NCBI GenBank assembly: GCA_003971905.1
Contig: RSEE01000033.1
Location: 263,001 to 327,000 of the forward strand
Reading direction: 5' to 3'
From: Moniliella sp. 'wahieum'
Taxonomy: Eukaryota; Basidiomycota; Moniliellomycetes; Moniliellales; Moniliellaceae
DNA length: 64,000 nucleotides
The notes beneath the pieces were generated by a model. That model did not search any database. It saw only the letters and a program-made list of their open reading frames with translations, and had not been told where the DNA came from. A program made the translations under genes and the position numbers. How positions within the stretch are numbered: position 1 is the stretch's first letter; each line of letters starts with the position of its first letter. Positions 1-10,649 of the stretch are shown here, piece after piece.

Positions 1-1127
1 AACCATAGGTGTGGGGTAGCCGATCGCTCTGTTGAGAGAGAACTGAGACCTCCACCTGTGGGCCTGAGGGCTGGAGGCTGGGGTCGGGGCAGGCTCTTGC
101 GCTGAGGCGCTGAGGCGCGAAGGCTTGGATATTGGATCAGGTACCCACAAGGCCAGGCATCATGCATCATGCATGATCAGTCATCACCGATCAGTGTACC
201 CACCCTCCACCGTGAGGCATATGCATGGCCAAGGCGGCGGTGTGCAGACGGACAACAGTGCGCCCAGCATGTTCAAGCTCACTCGGGAGATGGAGTTCCA
301 AGTGACTCGCATGCACTCACCTGTCAGAAAAACTTCCCCTCTCCAATTTGATCCTTTCGATGACGGGGAGGCATCTAGGGGGGGATAGGTACAGTGTTCC
401 AGACGATACCCAACGACCGGTACCAGTGGCAACCGCTAGCCGGAAAACGGGCATTGGAGGCCGCGTCCCCAGCATGGACACAGTAAAGCAATGCAAACCC
501 CCCGCACAGATGAAAGTGTAATTGTGGGCCAACATACAATGTGCACACTCACCATGACCCACGTACACCCCACAATCTTGTCTTGGAGTTATATGCGCCC
601 TTTGTTGTAAAAGTGATAACTAGTAGTAGCTAAATGAGGAACCCCACACATGCCTGGGGTGGAAACCACGGGGTCTCCACACCCACACTGCAAACAGAGA
701 CCGACCACTCTACAAAATAGCCCGTGCATCTTCTCAATCGTTCCTTTCTGCCGAACAAGGACCCGAGCGTGTGGGGGAGAGGGCTAAGGCCTATTAAGGC
801 CGTAAGGGCGTGAGGCCTGAGGGTGTGGAATCTCGATAATTAAAGTCTGGGGGGGAGATCGGCAATGTTGGGGGAGGGACGCTGGCTTGGCCTGGCCATC
901 GATATCAAGATTACGGCTCTGTTGCCCGTTGATGATAGTTGCACTCAACCATATTGATGCGGGGGTGATGCATATGCATTGGTACAGGTCAATTACATCG
1001 GAAGTAATACCCCGGCAGTTTTCTATATAAATATCTCTATCTATATCTCCCTGAACATCCCGTACCACATATATCTGCCGCCCACCCCCCGTTACATCAC
1101 CACACACTTGTTTCGCTCACATCCATC
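1..1127. other. Intergenic, upstream of the ATO gene
   Basis: No convincing coding region was seen. A TATA-like stretch lies at about 1024-1034, roughly 95 bases before the start codon of the next gene, so the right-hand part is probably its promoter. Around 100-120 there are repeats of the word GCTGAGGCG. Confidence 0.5.
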
Positions 1128-2296
1128 ATGAACGTCACCGAACACGAGCACACTAGCTTGAAAAACGTCAACACTGGCGACCACACCAGCAACAGCGACG
1201 TGGAGGCAGCCCCTTCTTCCTCTGCAATGCCACCCCTCCTCCGCAGCTTAACCCGTACGTTTCTTTGGGCTTTTGTATCTCAGCAGTGCTGACTCTTTCC
1301 ATCTACGGCAGCTGGAGGCATGCAGTCGACACAACCCAAGCTGGCTTCCCAGTTTACCATCGGTATGCCCCCCCTCTCCAATAAACGAAACAAGCATAGT
1401 CTCCCAGAGCTGACTACTGTGTACCCATTTAACAGCAAGTTAGGTGAGGCTGGACCACTTGGACTGTTGGCTTTCTCCATCTCCACCTTCGTCTTGTCAA
1501 TGTTCAACGTGCACGCTCGTGGGATCGAAACTTCTTCGTTTGCTGTGGCCATGGCCGTTGGTGTGGGGGGTCTCGGGCAAACCATCGCTGGAATCTTTGA
1601 ATTTGCCAGTGGTACGTTGTTGGCCTGAATCCTTTTAATCTTAGTGGCTCCTTTTCTGGATGAGGAGATTGAGCTGCACGCGGTATCTTCGTGGCACTAA
1701 CCGCTGCCCATTGTTGCTTCTTCTATATTTGTTTTCAGGGAACACGTTTGCTGCAACTACCTTTTGCATGGTGCGTCGTTTCTCACAAACCTGTTCCGTC
1801 TCATTCTCTGTTTCATGTCTGTTGTCAAGCAGTTTGGCACAATATGGGTGCTCCTAATGGAAACTGACTCTTTTTTGTGCTGACTCTCTGAACACATTCT
1901 TGTCTGGGTTGGCTACTAATAGTACGGAGGGTTCTGGGTGAGCTACGCCACTATCTCAATCCCCTGGTTTGGCATCGCTACTTCCATTCCCCCCCCGACC
2001 AACTCGCCTCGTGCCTCGGGATCTACCTCGCAGCATGGTTCATTGTCACGGTCATTTTTGCAATGGCAGCGCTGCGTTCGTCCGTGTCACTGCTTTTGCT
2101 GTTTATCACGCTCTCAATGACGTTCCTGTGTCTGTTCGCATTCTACTTTACGGGGAACCCCCACCTCGAAACCGCGGGAGGCGCATTTGGCATCATTACT
2201 TCTGCCTTTGGGACGTACACCGCCGCTGCAATCCTCATTACACCAGCCACCTCCTTTTTTGTTCTCCCCATCGGCTCCCTTGCTCGCAAGGACTAA
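1128..2296 (+). CDS. ATO/GPR1-FUN34-YaaH family acetate transporter
   Basis: This is a plasma-membrane acetate or ammonium transporter-like protein of the GPR1/FUN34/YaaH family. I read five exons: 1128-1254, 1312-1362, 1444-1611, 1739-1770 and 1923-2296, all with GT-AG introns. After a Ser/Thr-rich N-terminus, the third exon gives the family core PLGLLAFSISTFVLS. Next come the segment FEFASGNTFAATTF and the hallmark YGGFWVSYATISIPWFGI, split across the last introns. Further hydrophobic helices run to a stop after GSLARKD. The last exon is in frame only if one C is added to the C8 run at 1989-1996, so the sequence as given has a -1 frameshift there. Six helices and the loop after the fourth match the family. 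Substrate is inferred from the family only. It is the first of four + strand genes, each with its own spacing. Confidence 0.85.
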
Positions 2297-3772
2297 CAGG
2301 TCGAGATTGGTTTGGTTGTCTCTGATCTGTGTGCGGGGTGTCAAAAAAAGCCTTTCACCACACCCGTTGTTTTTTGAAGGAGGAAGATTCCTTATCCTAC
2401 CAAGTTCTCCTTTCTTTGTTACGCTGTACCAACACTTCCCCTTTTACGGTACCGGTTTCCCAAGAACACTAAAAGCGATGGGAAAACTGAATGTTACTAG
2501 ATGACCGCGATGAATTCAATAATACTTCTCTCCTCAAGGGTTAATAAACCCAAACGTTGGCCTCCAGGAAACCATAGGTTCTCAAAGCCTCCTGTCCACA
2601 TGTACCCTCAATATAAAATACTAGTACTGACTCCTCTCCTTTGTTCATGCAGGCAGAGGAAGGTGTCACAGGATGAATTGCTTGACGCCCAGTTACCCGT
2701 GGCGACCGCGCGTCTCTCGTCCACTCCTGGGACGTGTTGGCCAACTCGCCTCCCCCCATGCAAGCAGCAAGAGTTGTAAGCGAAGGGTACAAGAGAGCAG
2801 TAACAAAATAACCTCCACTATGTCCCACTGCAGAAAGATATACACGGCACCCACAGTCCGGGCGGATGACTCTCTCTTCGTTGTACGATCTTTTACACAG
2901 CTTGCTTTCTTTTTCGAGGCTGATCAAAACGAGGGGACTCACCACAGGTTATCAAACCCCACCGAATAGAATGAGAGCGCGCATCAGGTAGTGCTTACAC
3001 GCGAGGGCGTAAAGGGTCGCTGTGAGAGGTCTGCTGGATGTGGCAGGATCAATTAGGGATGCGGCGCCGCGCGTGCACTAAGGTTTCAATTGGGACCCCC
3101 GTCGGCAGGGGTTTTGCCCGAGTGTGGATTGGCAGGTGGGATGCGAGGATCCGACTGGGTGTGGGCCTGTGGGGGTGGGGGGCGGCAGGGGCCTACAGAG
3201 GGGATCTTCCCCAGTGGCAATAAGTAGCAGGCGACGCAATCGCATTGCCGTAAGTGGCTGCGTCGCCGGATGGCCGGAGGGTGACTAGGTACGGAGTCTC
3301 AATAACTGAGCGGCTGCGTAAGGCTCGGGGGTGTGGCAGGGAGGGACTGCAATGGAGTACAGCTGACTCTAACGCGTTCAACAGGCGCAGCTGGGAAACA
3401 TACTAGGAAACGTAGTACTAGGGCGCTGCGCGCTGCCCTGCCGCTGCAGCATTCAATAGTCAGGCCTAGTCAGGCCTCAGGCTCATTGAACGATCAGCTT
3501 GATCGGGAGTGTAGGGTTACTTTCTCTTGACCAGTGACTTCCAACGAAATGACGGGTGACTACTAGTGACTAGGTATCGTATATCAGTCACCGGTCACCA
3601 CGTACCACACACATGTCACCACCCAGTCACTAGTTGCCCTTAGCATCGCTTCGGCTCGTCTGCGTATCTGTCCGCAGCCACCACCACCTCCTCTCTCCCC
3701 CCCCCTCCCTCCCTCCTTCTCCCCTTCCCCGCCGCACCCCTCCCTTTCTTTCGCCCACTGCCACCAGCCGCA
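2297..3772. other. Intergenic with GTCAC/CTAGTGAC words
   Basis: No gene was recognised. The stretch 3530-3632, shortly before the RING gene, is packed with GTGAC, CTAGTGAC and GTCAC words in both orientations. A C/T-rich tract (about 3672-3770) runs up to the next start codon, as is common in fungal promoters. Confidence 0.45.
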
Positions 3773-6369
3773 ATGGGCGCCGCTCAATCCCGCACCCGCT
3801 CCGACGACTTGGACCGCGAGCCGAGGCTGTCGGCCACCCGCAGCTCGTCCCGGGACGATTCGACGCCAGAGCGCGCCATCCAACTCCCTGCGCCACTGTC
3901 ACTTGCTGGTCGGCGCCGGCGGCGCGAATCGCACGAACATGTGTTGATGGGAAACTCAGATGCTCCCCCATCGCTACGCCGCCGTCTTCTTCATCCTATC
4001 CGACCCTCCACTCGCAAGTCTCGCCACCCAGCGCCAGTCCCCGAGACTGACATCCAAACAGACTCTGGCGGGAGCACCACCCCTCACCCAATATTCCTGC
4101 GGATGAGGGAGATGCGTCTCATCCCCTGGTCGAGGGTATGGCGAGATTTGTCTCTTCAGCTCCAGAAAATGCGCAGTCCCCCTCGCCACCCGCCTCAGCC
4201 CCTACCCTTGAAACAGCGACCGATCTGCCTCCAGAGCACAATATCAGCGACACCAGGCCTCATCCTGACTCCAGTTCAAGCCCCACGCAACGTCTAAGCC
4301 GGTTGCGACTTTCTTCGTTGCTTGCACGGAGAACACGAGGGCGTGGCACCCCTGGCCTTGCCTCAGATGAATCTTCTCTGAATGCGGACTCTACCGCAAG
4401 CTCCCGTCGTCGTCGGATGCCTGATCTAGGTAGCAGACCGGGCCCACTTTTGGGGTTCGCCCCTATCTTTGAAGATTTGTTGCGGCGCCGTGCTCTTTAT
4501 CGGCGTCATGGGCTCGGCGAAACCAATGTGAGTCTGCCTACTTCGGGTCTCCTCACAACCGGCACTTTCATTGTCGTCCAGGGTCTCTTTATGGCGCGAT
4601 ACAACCCATCCCCCACCTCTCCATCGTCCAATCGAGATGGCCAAATTCCCCCCTCGACTGCAGTTCCTGATCCAAACGACGCGCCTTCCGAGGAAACGAG
4701 TGCACAGCCTCAAGCCTCCCCTCTCGATATCGCCTCCACTTTGGCCGCTCCGCAAGCCCAAGTTCCAGAAGGGTCGCACTCCAATCGAGCCCAAGAACAA
4801 GACACTGAGGCCCACGCTCCTCCTACAGAGCCCAGTTGGGGAGGGAGAAGCACGGCGCCTGATGGCTCGGGTTGGACGCGATTGAATGCTTCGGAACCGT
4901 CAACTGCGAGCGAACACGGTGCTCTTCTGACGCGCATGTTGGCTGTCGCAGCGTCTGCTGTAGCCATCAACCTGCTTGATCCATCTCAGATCATGTTTCG
5001 TACTATGGAAGCCTCCGTCCCGCCCGGCTATTCCTTGCCTGACTCTTTGTCCGACACTTCCCCCGAGGGCACGTCCCTGCCGGGCTCGGCTGCTTCGGGC
5101 TCGGGTACGCCCGGCTCAGTTGGAAGCGGTACTTCCAACCGTACTACTCACGCCGGACCAGAAGGCCAGCAGTCTCAACCCCTTGATTTGCCCAACTTGC
5201 TTCGGTCGGCATTGGCTGGGGATACTCCCGGGCCTGGCCCGGCACCCCACTTGCACGCTGACAGCTTGCCATGGCCGCGGACATCGGTTGCCTGTCCGCC
5301 CGACTCGGCCACTGGCGCTGCTCGTGCGGATGCGGATGCGGATGCCGATGCAGTTGAGTCGGGCCAGGTTTCCTCGGCAGGATGGACGCATGCCTCGCTG
5401 GAATCTTCTCTGCGACGTGCTCGCTTGGGCCGCGTGGACGATGGCCCAGAACACACCTTTGATCATTGGCTCCACACACTCTCTTTAGATCTGGTGGCGG
5501 CCATCGAGACGGTCTGGGAGCATCGAGCTGCTCAACATCCAGGTTCCGAACGGAGCATGGAAACGGATGCTGCCGATGGGCCAGGAAACAGTCCGGTGCC
5601 AGAGGAGGTGCGGCAGCGCCGGTGGCATGATGTGTTAGACGATGAAATCGTCTTTTTCCGTATGTTCCGGTTTGACCCCCAGCCCCTGCCCGGCCCGCTG
5701 CACGGAAGTTCAGTGCCTGGCCAAGAAGGTGGGACAGCAATGTCCTTTGACGAGTCCCCGGGGCTAGCGCATGGTTCCGGCCCTAGTCGGGGGAGACCGC
5801 GGGCTCCTCCGCTCCCTCTTTGGACTACCCTATCCCCCATTTGGTCATTGGCATTCGCTCAACTCATTTGCCCGCCGAGACGAATGGGACGGACGGGGCG
5901 GGTGGGAGCGAATTGCCGCCTGTGCGGTACAACATTGTTATCACGGGCGGCTATTACGAGCCGAACCATCCGCTGCGCACCCTACCGCTTCCGGTGTCGG
6001 GACTGGAAATGATGTACCTGATCGAACTGCTGTCGGGCCTCCAAGCGATTGTGGCCGCCTCCATGTCGCGCATCAAGGCGGTAACGCAGGAGGAGATTGA
6101 TGCCTCGGATACCGTTGTCCTGCATGGTCGCACTGCGATTGTGGATGCGTATGAGCAGGGCCAAATCCAAGGGGGCGAGGCGGACCACTGCTGTGCTGTG
6201 CTACGATGAGTGGAACGACGATTGCCGGGCGCGCATCTTGCCATGCAAGCATGCGTTTCATGTCGAGTGCGTTGACAAATGGCTCATGCAGTCCGCCAAT
6301 TCCTGCCCCCTTTGCCGCCAGAAGGTAGTGCCACACCGATCCTCCATGCCCTTCAACGGAGCCATTTGA
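3773..6369 (+). CDS. Large RING-H2 protein, probable ubiquitin ligase
   Basis: The protein starts MGAAQSR, a good N-myristoylation context, continues as a long Ser/Pro-rich, mostly disordered region and ends in a RING-H2 finger. The finger runs from about 6189 to 6325: a C-x2-C pair (CCVC), a CKHAFH core, an HxxC and CPLC at the end, so E3 ligase activity is likely. Just before it, about 5820-6010, the segment IPHLVIGIRS then GGYYEPNHP resembles the conserved part found in fungal RING proteins of this type. A short hydrophobic stretch (about 4925-4975) could be membrane-embedded. The frame is broken three times: near 4087 (-1; alternatively a 44-nt intron 4018-4061 with a poor donor), near 5814-5820 (-1) and at 6196 (one extra C, which splits the first Cys pair). 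With these corrections the whole region is one protein of about 860 residues. Substrates are unknown. Confidence 0.75.
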
Positions 6370-7504
6370 TTGTATTTTCAAAGTTCTCGCCTATGGACGC
6401 TCCCCCCTTCTCCTCCACGTTCACTTCCATCCCTGTTTGTAACTCCTGTTCGCATTCTTTTGACCCCCTAACCCATTCTCCTCTCATGTTTCCACGCCCG
6501 CAATGTCATTTCGAGGGGATCGCCCTTATCAGTGGCCCTGGCCACCCTCCGTCCGTTGACAACAGACCATGCATACACGCTGGCCAGCTTGGCTCTCCTC
6601 CTTCCCCCCGCTGATCCTCGGGGGGCCTGTTACGACGGGTTGCTTTTCCAACCCACATAGCGTATCAATATATCTTTTAACGTCCACAATGCGCCGTGAC
6701 CACCGGCCCCGCAACGCGCGCGTCTACTCAAGCCTAACCTGGTAGCCGCGTCCGGCAGAAGTGTCTGGATTGGCGGCCGCCGGAACCGCCCCGATGGCGG
6801 GTTGGGCAGGAGAGGCCAGAGCTATCGCTTGTGTGCGCTGCCAGTTGATAAGCTGCACCATGTGCATGACGCCAGCCCGCGCCCCCTCCTCCCCCCCCGC
6901 TGTGCCAGAGCGACGATAACAACACCCCTGCCCACGTCGACCGCAACCAGAGCCGAGTGTTCTGCGCTTCCGTCTCCATCGTAGGCACGGGAAGGGCTAC
7001 ACCGGATTATGCTGCGCAATCGACACGCGGAGCAGCAACCGCTTTCATACGGAGGCCACCTTGACCAACCAGGAGATCAGAACCGAGACTTGCCGCCTCC
7101 GATGCGGCGTTAAGCTTTGAGAGGGGCAACTACGCCTGGCTGATAAGGCGATTGACGAGACGAAGGGCAAACGTGTTGAAGATTGAATGTTCGAGTCGCT
7201 GGATCGAGATCGCGTAATGCGAATGGGCTGTGCACCATGGCCCCAGGTGCCATTTCGGTCGTTGAACGTGGAGGCCGGGTGGGCGAGCGCGTGATTGGAA
7301 GGTCATCGACATCGTGATTGGTCGGTCCTTCTGCGGATCTAAGATGTGAGGGCTAGCTCAGGCCGCAGGCCCTGAGCGTCTGTGCTGGCCCAGAACCTGT
7401 GGAGAGAAGATCTCAGGGCATGGTCCGTGCACGATGCCTCCAGCTGAGCGGGTGCGCGCGGACGGCGTGCGGTAGGGTTGTCCATTATCCGCCTGTCGCT
7501 GAAT

Positions 7505-7552
7505 CCATCGACCATCGACCATCGATCATCGATCATCGATCATCGATCATCG
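7505..7552. repeat. ATCGATC/ATCGACC tandem microsatellite
   Basis: Six to seven copies of a 7-base unit (CATCGAC changing to CATCGAT) stand in a row. Single and double copies of the same word occur in many other intergenic stretches of the window, for example near 15096, 17810, 19250, 36553 and 63200. Confidence 0.85.
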
Positions 7553-7647
7553 GATCCGGAGAGCTCAACAATCGGTGCCTCGCATCCGTGGCTGGGCTAG
7601 TGCCGGCTGGGTCGTGCCAGTCCCCCCATGCCCCGGCGTCGGCTGGT

Positions 7648-7685
7648 GCCCCGTGCGCTGCCCCGCGCAGCGCAGCGCACGGGGC
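7648..7685. repeat. Perfect 14-bp inverted repeat with 10-base loop
   Basis: The arms GCCCCGTGCGCTGC (7648-7661) and GCAGCGCACGGGGC (7672-7685) are exact reverse complements around a 10-base C/G-rich loop. It sits about 265 bases upstream of the OM14-like gene, in no recognisable reading frame. It could be a protein-binding site, a transcript hairpin or a small element remnant. Confidence 0.8.
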
Positions 7686-7950
7686 AAGCGAAGCCGAGTG
7701 CTAACGCTCTGGAGCTCTGCCCCTGCTAGTAACTCGGAGCAAAGCACTGCCGCAACGCCCGGCGGCATGCCAGCCAAGGCGCCCCCGTGCGGCTGCAGCG
7801 CCGGCCGCACGGGCCCAGTCCCGTCGCTAGCAGTTCGCTGAGCCTTGCATAGCATGCATGCCCTCTGCTGCGCGCCCTCGGCCGCGTCCCCTCGGCTGCG
7901 TCCGCTCGGCCTGTCCTGCCACCACCCTGTCTACCCCCCCGCTTCCACCC

Positions 7951-8492
7951 ATGGCCTCTCCCGAGCAGAAGATCGAATCCACCGCCAAGGCCGTTGCTGA
8001 CGACGCCAGCGCCAAGGCCCAGGAGGCCCATGCCACCGCCTCCGCCAAGGCCAAGGACCTGCGCGCCAAGGCCAAGGAGGCCGCCAGCAAGGCCGACGCC
8101 GATGGCCACCGCCTCGCCCAGGAGCTTAACAAGGCTGCCCAGGAATGGGAAGACAAGTGCGTATCCTCTCATCCCACTCGCCTCCATCCCCCGGCCTGCT
8201 TGCTAACTGCTTTTGGTTCAGAGCCGCCAGGGCTGCTGCCGAGGCCAAGAAAGAGGCGAAGCACTTCTGGCATGTCTTCAGCACCACCCCGGCCTACTGG
8301 GTCTCGGCTTTGGGTGCGGTCAACCTGCTCTTGCTTGGTGGTGCTGGCTACTACATCTACACCCATCAGGACGAGGTCAAGAAGATTGAGCCCCCTGTCC
8401 TGGCCGGTGCGGCTGCCGTGACGGTGGCTGTGGTTGGGGCAGAGGGGTACGCCGCCACCAAGGCGTCGGAGCAGAACAAGAAGCTGCTCTAA
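7951..8492 (+). CDS. Small membrane protein, OM14-like C-terminal domain
   Basis: Two exons, 7951-8156 and 8222-8492, are joined by an intron with donor GTGCGT and a GCTAAC branch site. The product is about 158 residues. The first half is Ala/Lys/Glu-rich, strongly helical and soluble. The second half begins with a conserved-looking HFWHVFSTTPAYW. It carries a hydrophobic helix (LGAVNLLLLGGAGYYIY) and a second (LAGAAAVTVAVVGAEGY), and ends in a short Lys-rich tail. This plan matches fungal proteins related to the mitochondrial outer-membrane protein Om14, but I assign that from pattern memory, so location and role are inference. The frame is intact. The start is the first ATG after a pyrimidine-rich leader and gives a smooth helical start. 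Confidence 0.7.
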
Positions 8493-10649
8493 GACTGCCG
8501 CTCACCATCTGATTCTCATCCTTGCTATTTCTACGTGTGCAATCAGTTTGGTTTCGGTCGGATTGGCGCCATTTCAATGAACTATTAGAAGATGGAATGA
8601 CTGCTCTGGATGACATGCTCGGTTGTAGATCCTTGGGGGCTTCCACTACCGACAGTCTCGAAACTGCTACTCCAGGCAAGCACCAATGCCATTGATAAAC
8701 TTTTATATCCTTGCTCCTTGCGGCTCTGAACAAGCATCTTGTCCTGTGGAGCAGCGTCCAAATATGGAGGGCAAAACCAAACGCTCGAACGCTGCGGCTG
8801 GAAACGCCCGGACCGCTTGCCCCCGCGCCGTCCGACGAATGGCCTACTCTGTTTCCGGGAGGGGGGGGGGGGGGGTGGAACCGAAGGTAGCAGCAGGGTA
8901 CGAATCCACAACGTCAGCGTGGAAGCCAGTGCGTGACAAGGTCCCGGTCGGCGTACCGTCCTGCTCCACCTCTCTTTCTACTCTGGTTCTGCAATGCCCA
9001 GCCCAGTTAAGGTGGGAGATAGGGTGCTCAGGCCAGCAGCCTGGGGTTCGGGAGTTGGTAAAAGAGACAAGGAGGCACAGGGAGACACTCCATAAATTCA
9101 TCCCCGTCAAGCCCAAAATGCTCGTCGACGATCGTCGAGACAAAGCCAATGGACGCTTGCACGAACACAAAGCTGACACCTTGCGCCCTCTGGCCGGACC
9201 TGCGCCAATGACACAGGAATGATAACACCGGGGTCCAGGACCCGTTGGTAACCAAAGCATCAGGCGAACGAAGGGCCCGTCGTGTGTAACAGGGACACAT
9301 GTGTGATGCTAAAGCAATTTGAGGCGCGAATGACAAGCACTGCCTAGTAGATCCAATTGGAAGGCAAATGGACGCCAAACCGGGTTGGGGTCTGCTCTAG
9401 AATTTCCACTTGGCCCACATATCTGCCCCCATTGGGTGGAGGGAGCATGAGGATGACGGCCGCCTTCCCCCCTAAGGGATATGGCGGTAGCGGCAGAGGG
9501 AACAGCAGAGACAGGTTAGCGTTCAAAGCACTGAACGAGAAGAGGGGACATAAGCCTTGGTGTCGCTCGTGTATGATATATACGACACGCATGGCAGAGG
9601 GGTGCACCTTCACCATCCAGCCGAAAGTAAGTGCCCCCCCCTCCGTTAACGGAATTGGCAGGGTGCGATAAGCCCAAAGGGGTCCAGCCAGGAAAGATGG
9701 AAGACGAGAAAAGTCCCTAGTGTGGACTCTGGGCTGAGTTGTCTCGGGAGTTTGGGAGAGGAAAACTCCTACCACACCAGAAGGGCTGTCAACGCGGCTG
9801 TGGTGGTCGCGCAGGGGGGGTGGGGCTTTGGTGGTGTGGCTTCAACCGAGCGACCTGCATGACCGGCCGACCAAGTTGCAGCTTCTGCTGTCGGACTATA
9901 CATTTTCTTTTGCCCACCACCTTGACGTCCACGGCATGAGCACTGAACCTATGAGCTGATTGCCGGCAGTACCGTGTGGATTGCTGAGCTGAAGGTGTCT
10001 CTCACCGTCGGCAGCCGAGAGAGGTGTGCGGGCAACAACTTGGGCGAGATCCAGCGTCTTCTGCACTGCGGGCAGATGGCCGGCAGCCGGGATGAGTTTG
10101 CTTGCAGGCGCACCTTGCTGGGCATGGTCGACGTATACGCAGGACGGGCTGCTATGGTCTGAGCTGGCCAGGTCCCCTGATGTGGTGTGCGACGGGCGGT
10201 GGTGGATGGAGTGATTTTGATGCTCGTGGGTGGTGGATGTAGATCTGAGAGGCGAACTTGAATCAGGGTTGCTGGCGGGGCAGGCGGGGCGGCAGGCTGA
10301 GGCGCTGAGCGCTGGCGGGCACTGCGGCACTGAGGGAGCGCGAGCAGCCTGTGTGGCCTCTGGCGTGGTGGCCTGTGGGGCGTGGCCGGTGACGCCCGAC
10401 GCATGACAGCGTGTTACCAACCGCAGCCCGAGGGCCGAGGCGGCCGAGGCCAGTGGCCGCTAACCTCGTCTTGGGCGCCTCCTCGCTCGAGTCGAGCTCA
10501 GCGCAGGGCAGCCGCCAAGCGACGCCCCTTGCCCGCTTCCCGCCATCTGCGCCGTCGCCGTCGCCGTGCATTGGTTGGTGAGCTGTTCTGCGACGCCCCG
10601 CTCTGCTGCGTCTCCCGCTGCCTGCCCCCCTACCCCCGCGCCAAGCAGC
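8493..10649. other. Intergenic, 2.1 kb
   Basis: No gene was recognised. Open frames here, such as the minus-strand one at about 9896-10420, have biased Ser/Thr/Pro/His composition and no family signal. A G13 run lies at 8863-8875. Confidence 0.4.

Larger units (their letters stand above)
6370..7950. other. Intergenic; simple repeat and hairpin near the right end
   Basis: No gene was recognised. It holds the ATCGATC microsatellite and the long perfect hairpin listed separately, both within 450 bases of the next start codon. Confidence 0.45.

Noticed and set aside
4018-4061. Very short intron explaining the first frame change of the RING gene
   Set aside because: The branch site and acceptor look fair, but the donor GTCTCG is poor and 44 nt is short; a missing base near 4087 is preferred, though not proven.
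7505-7552. CRISPR-like array
   Set aside because: Units are only 7 bases, contiguous and without spacers; it is a microsatellite.
9896-10420. 174-codon minus-strand frame
   Set aside because: Biased His/Ser/Thr/Pro composition, no family resemblance and no neighbouring conserved exon.
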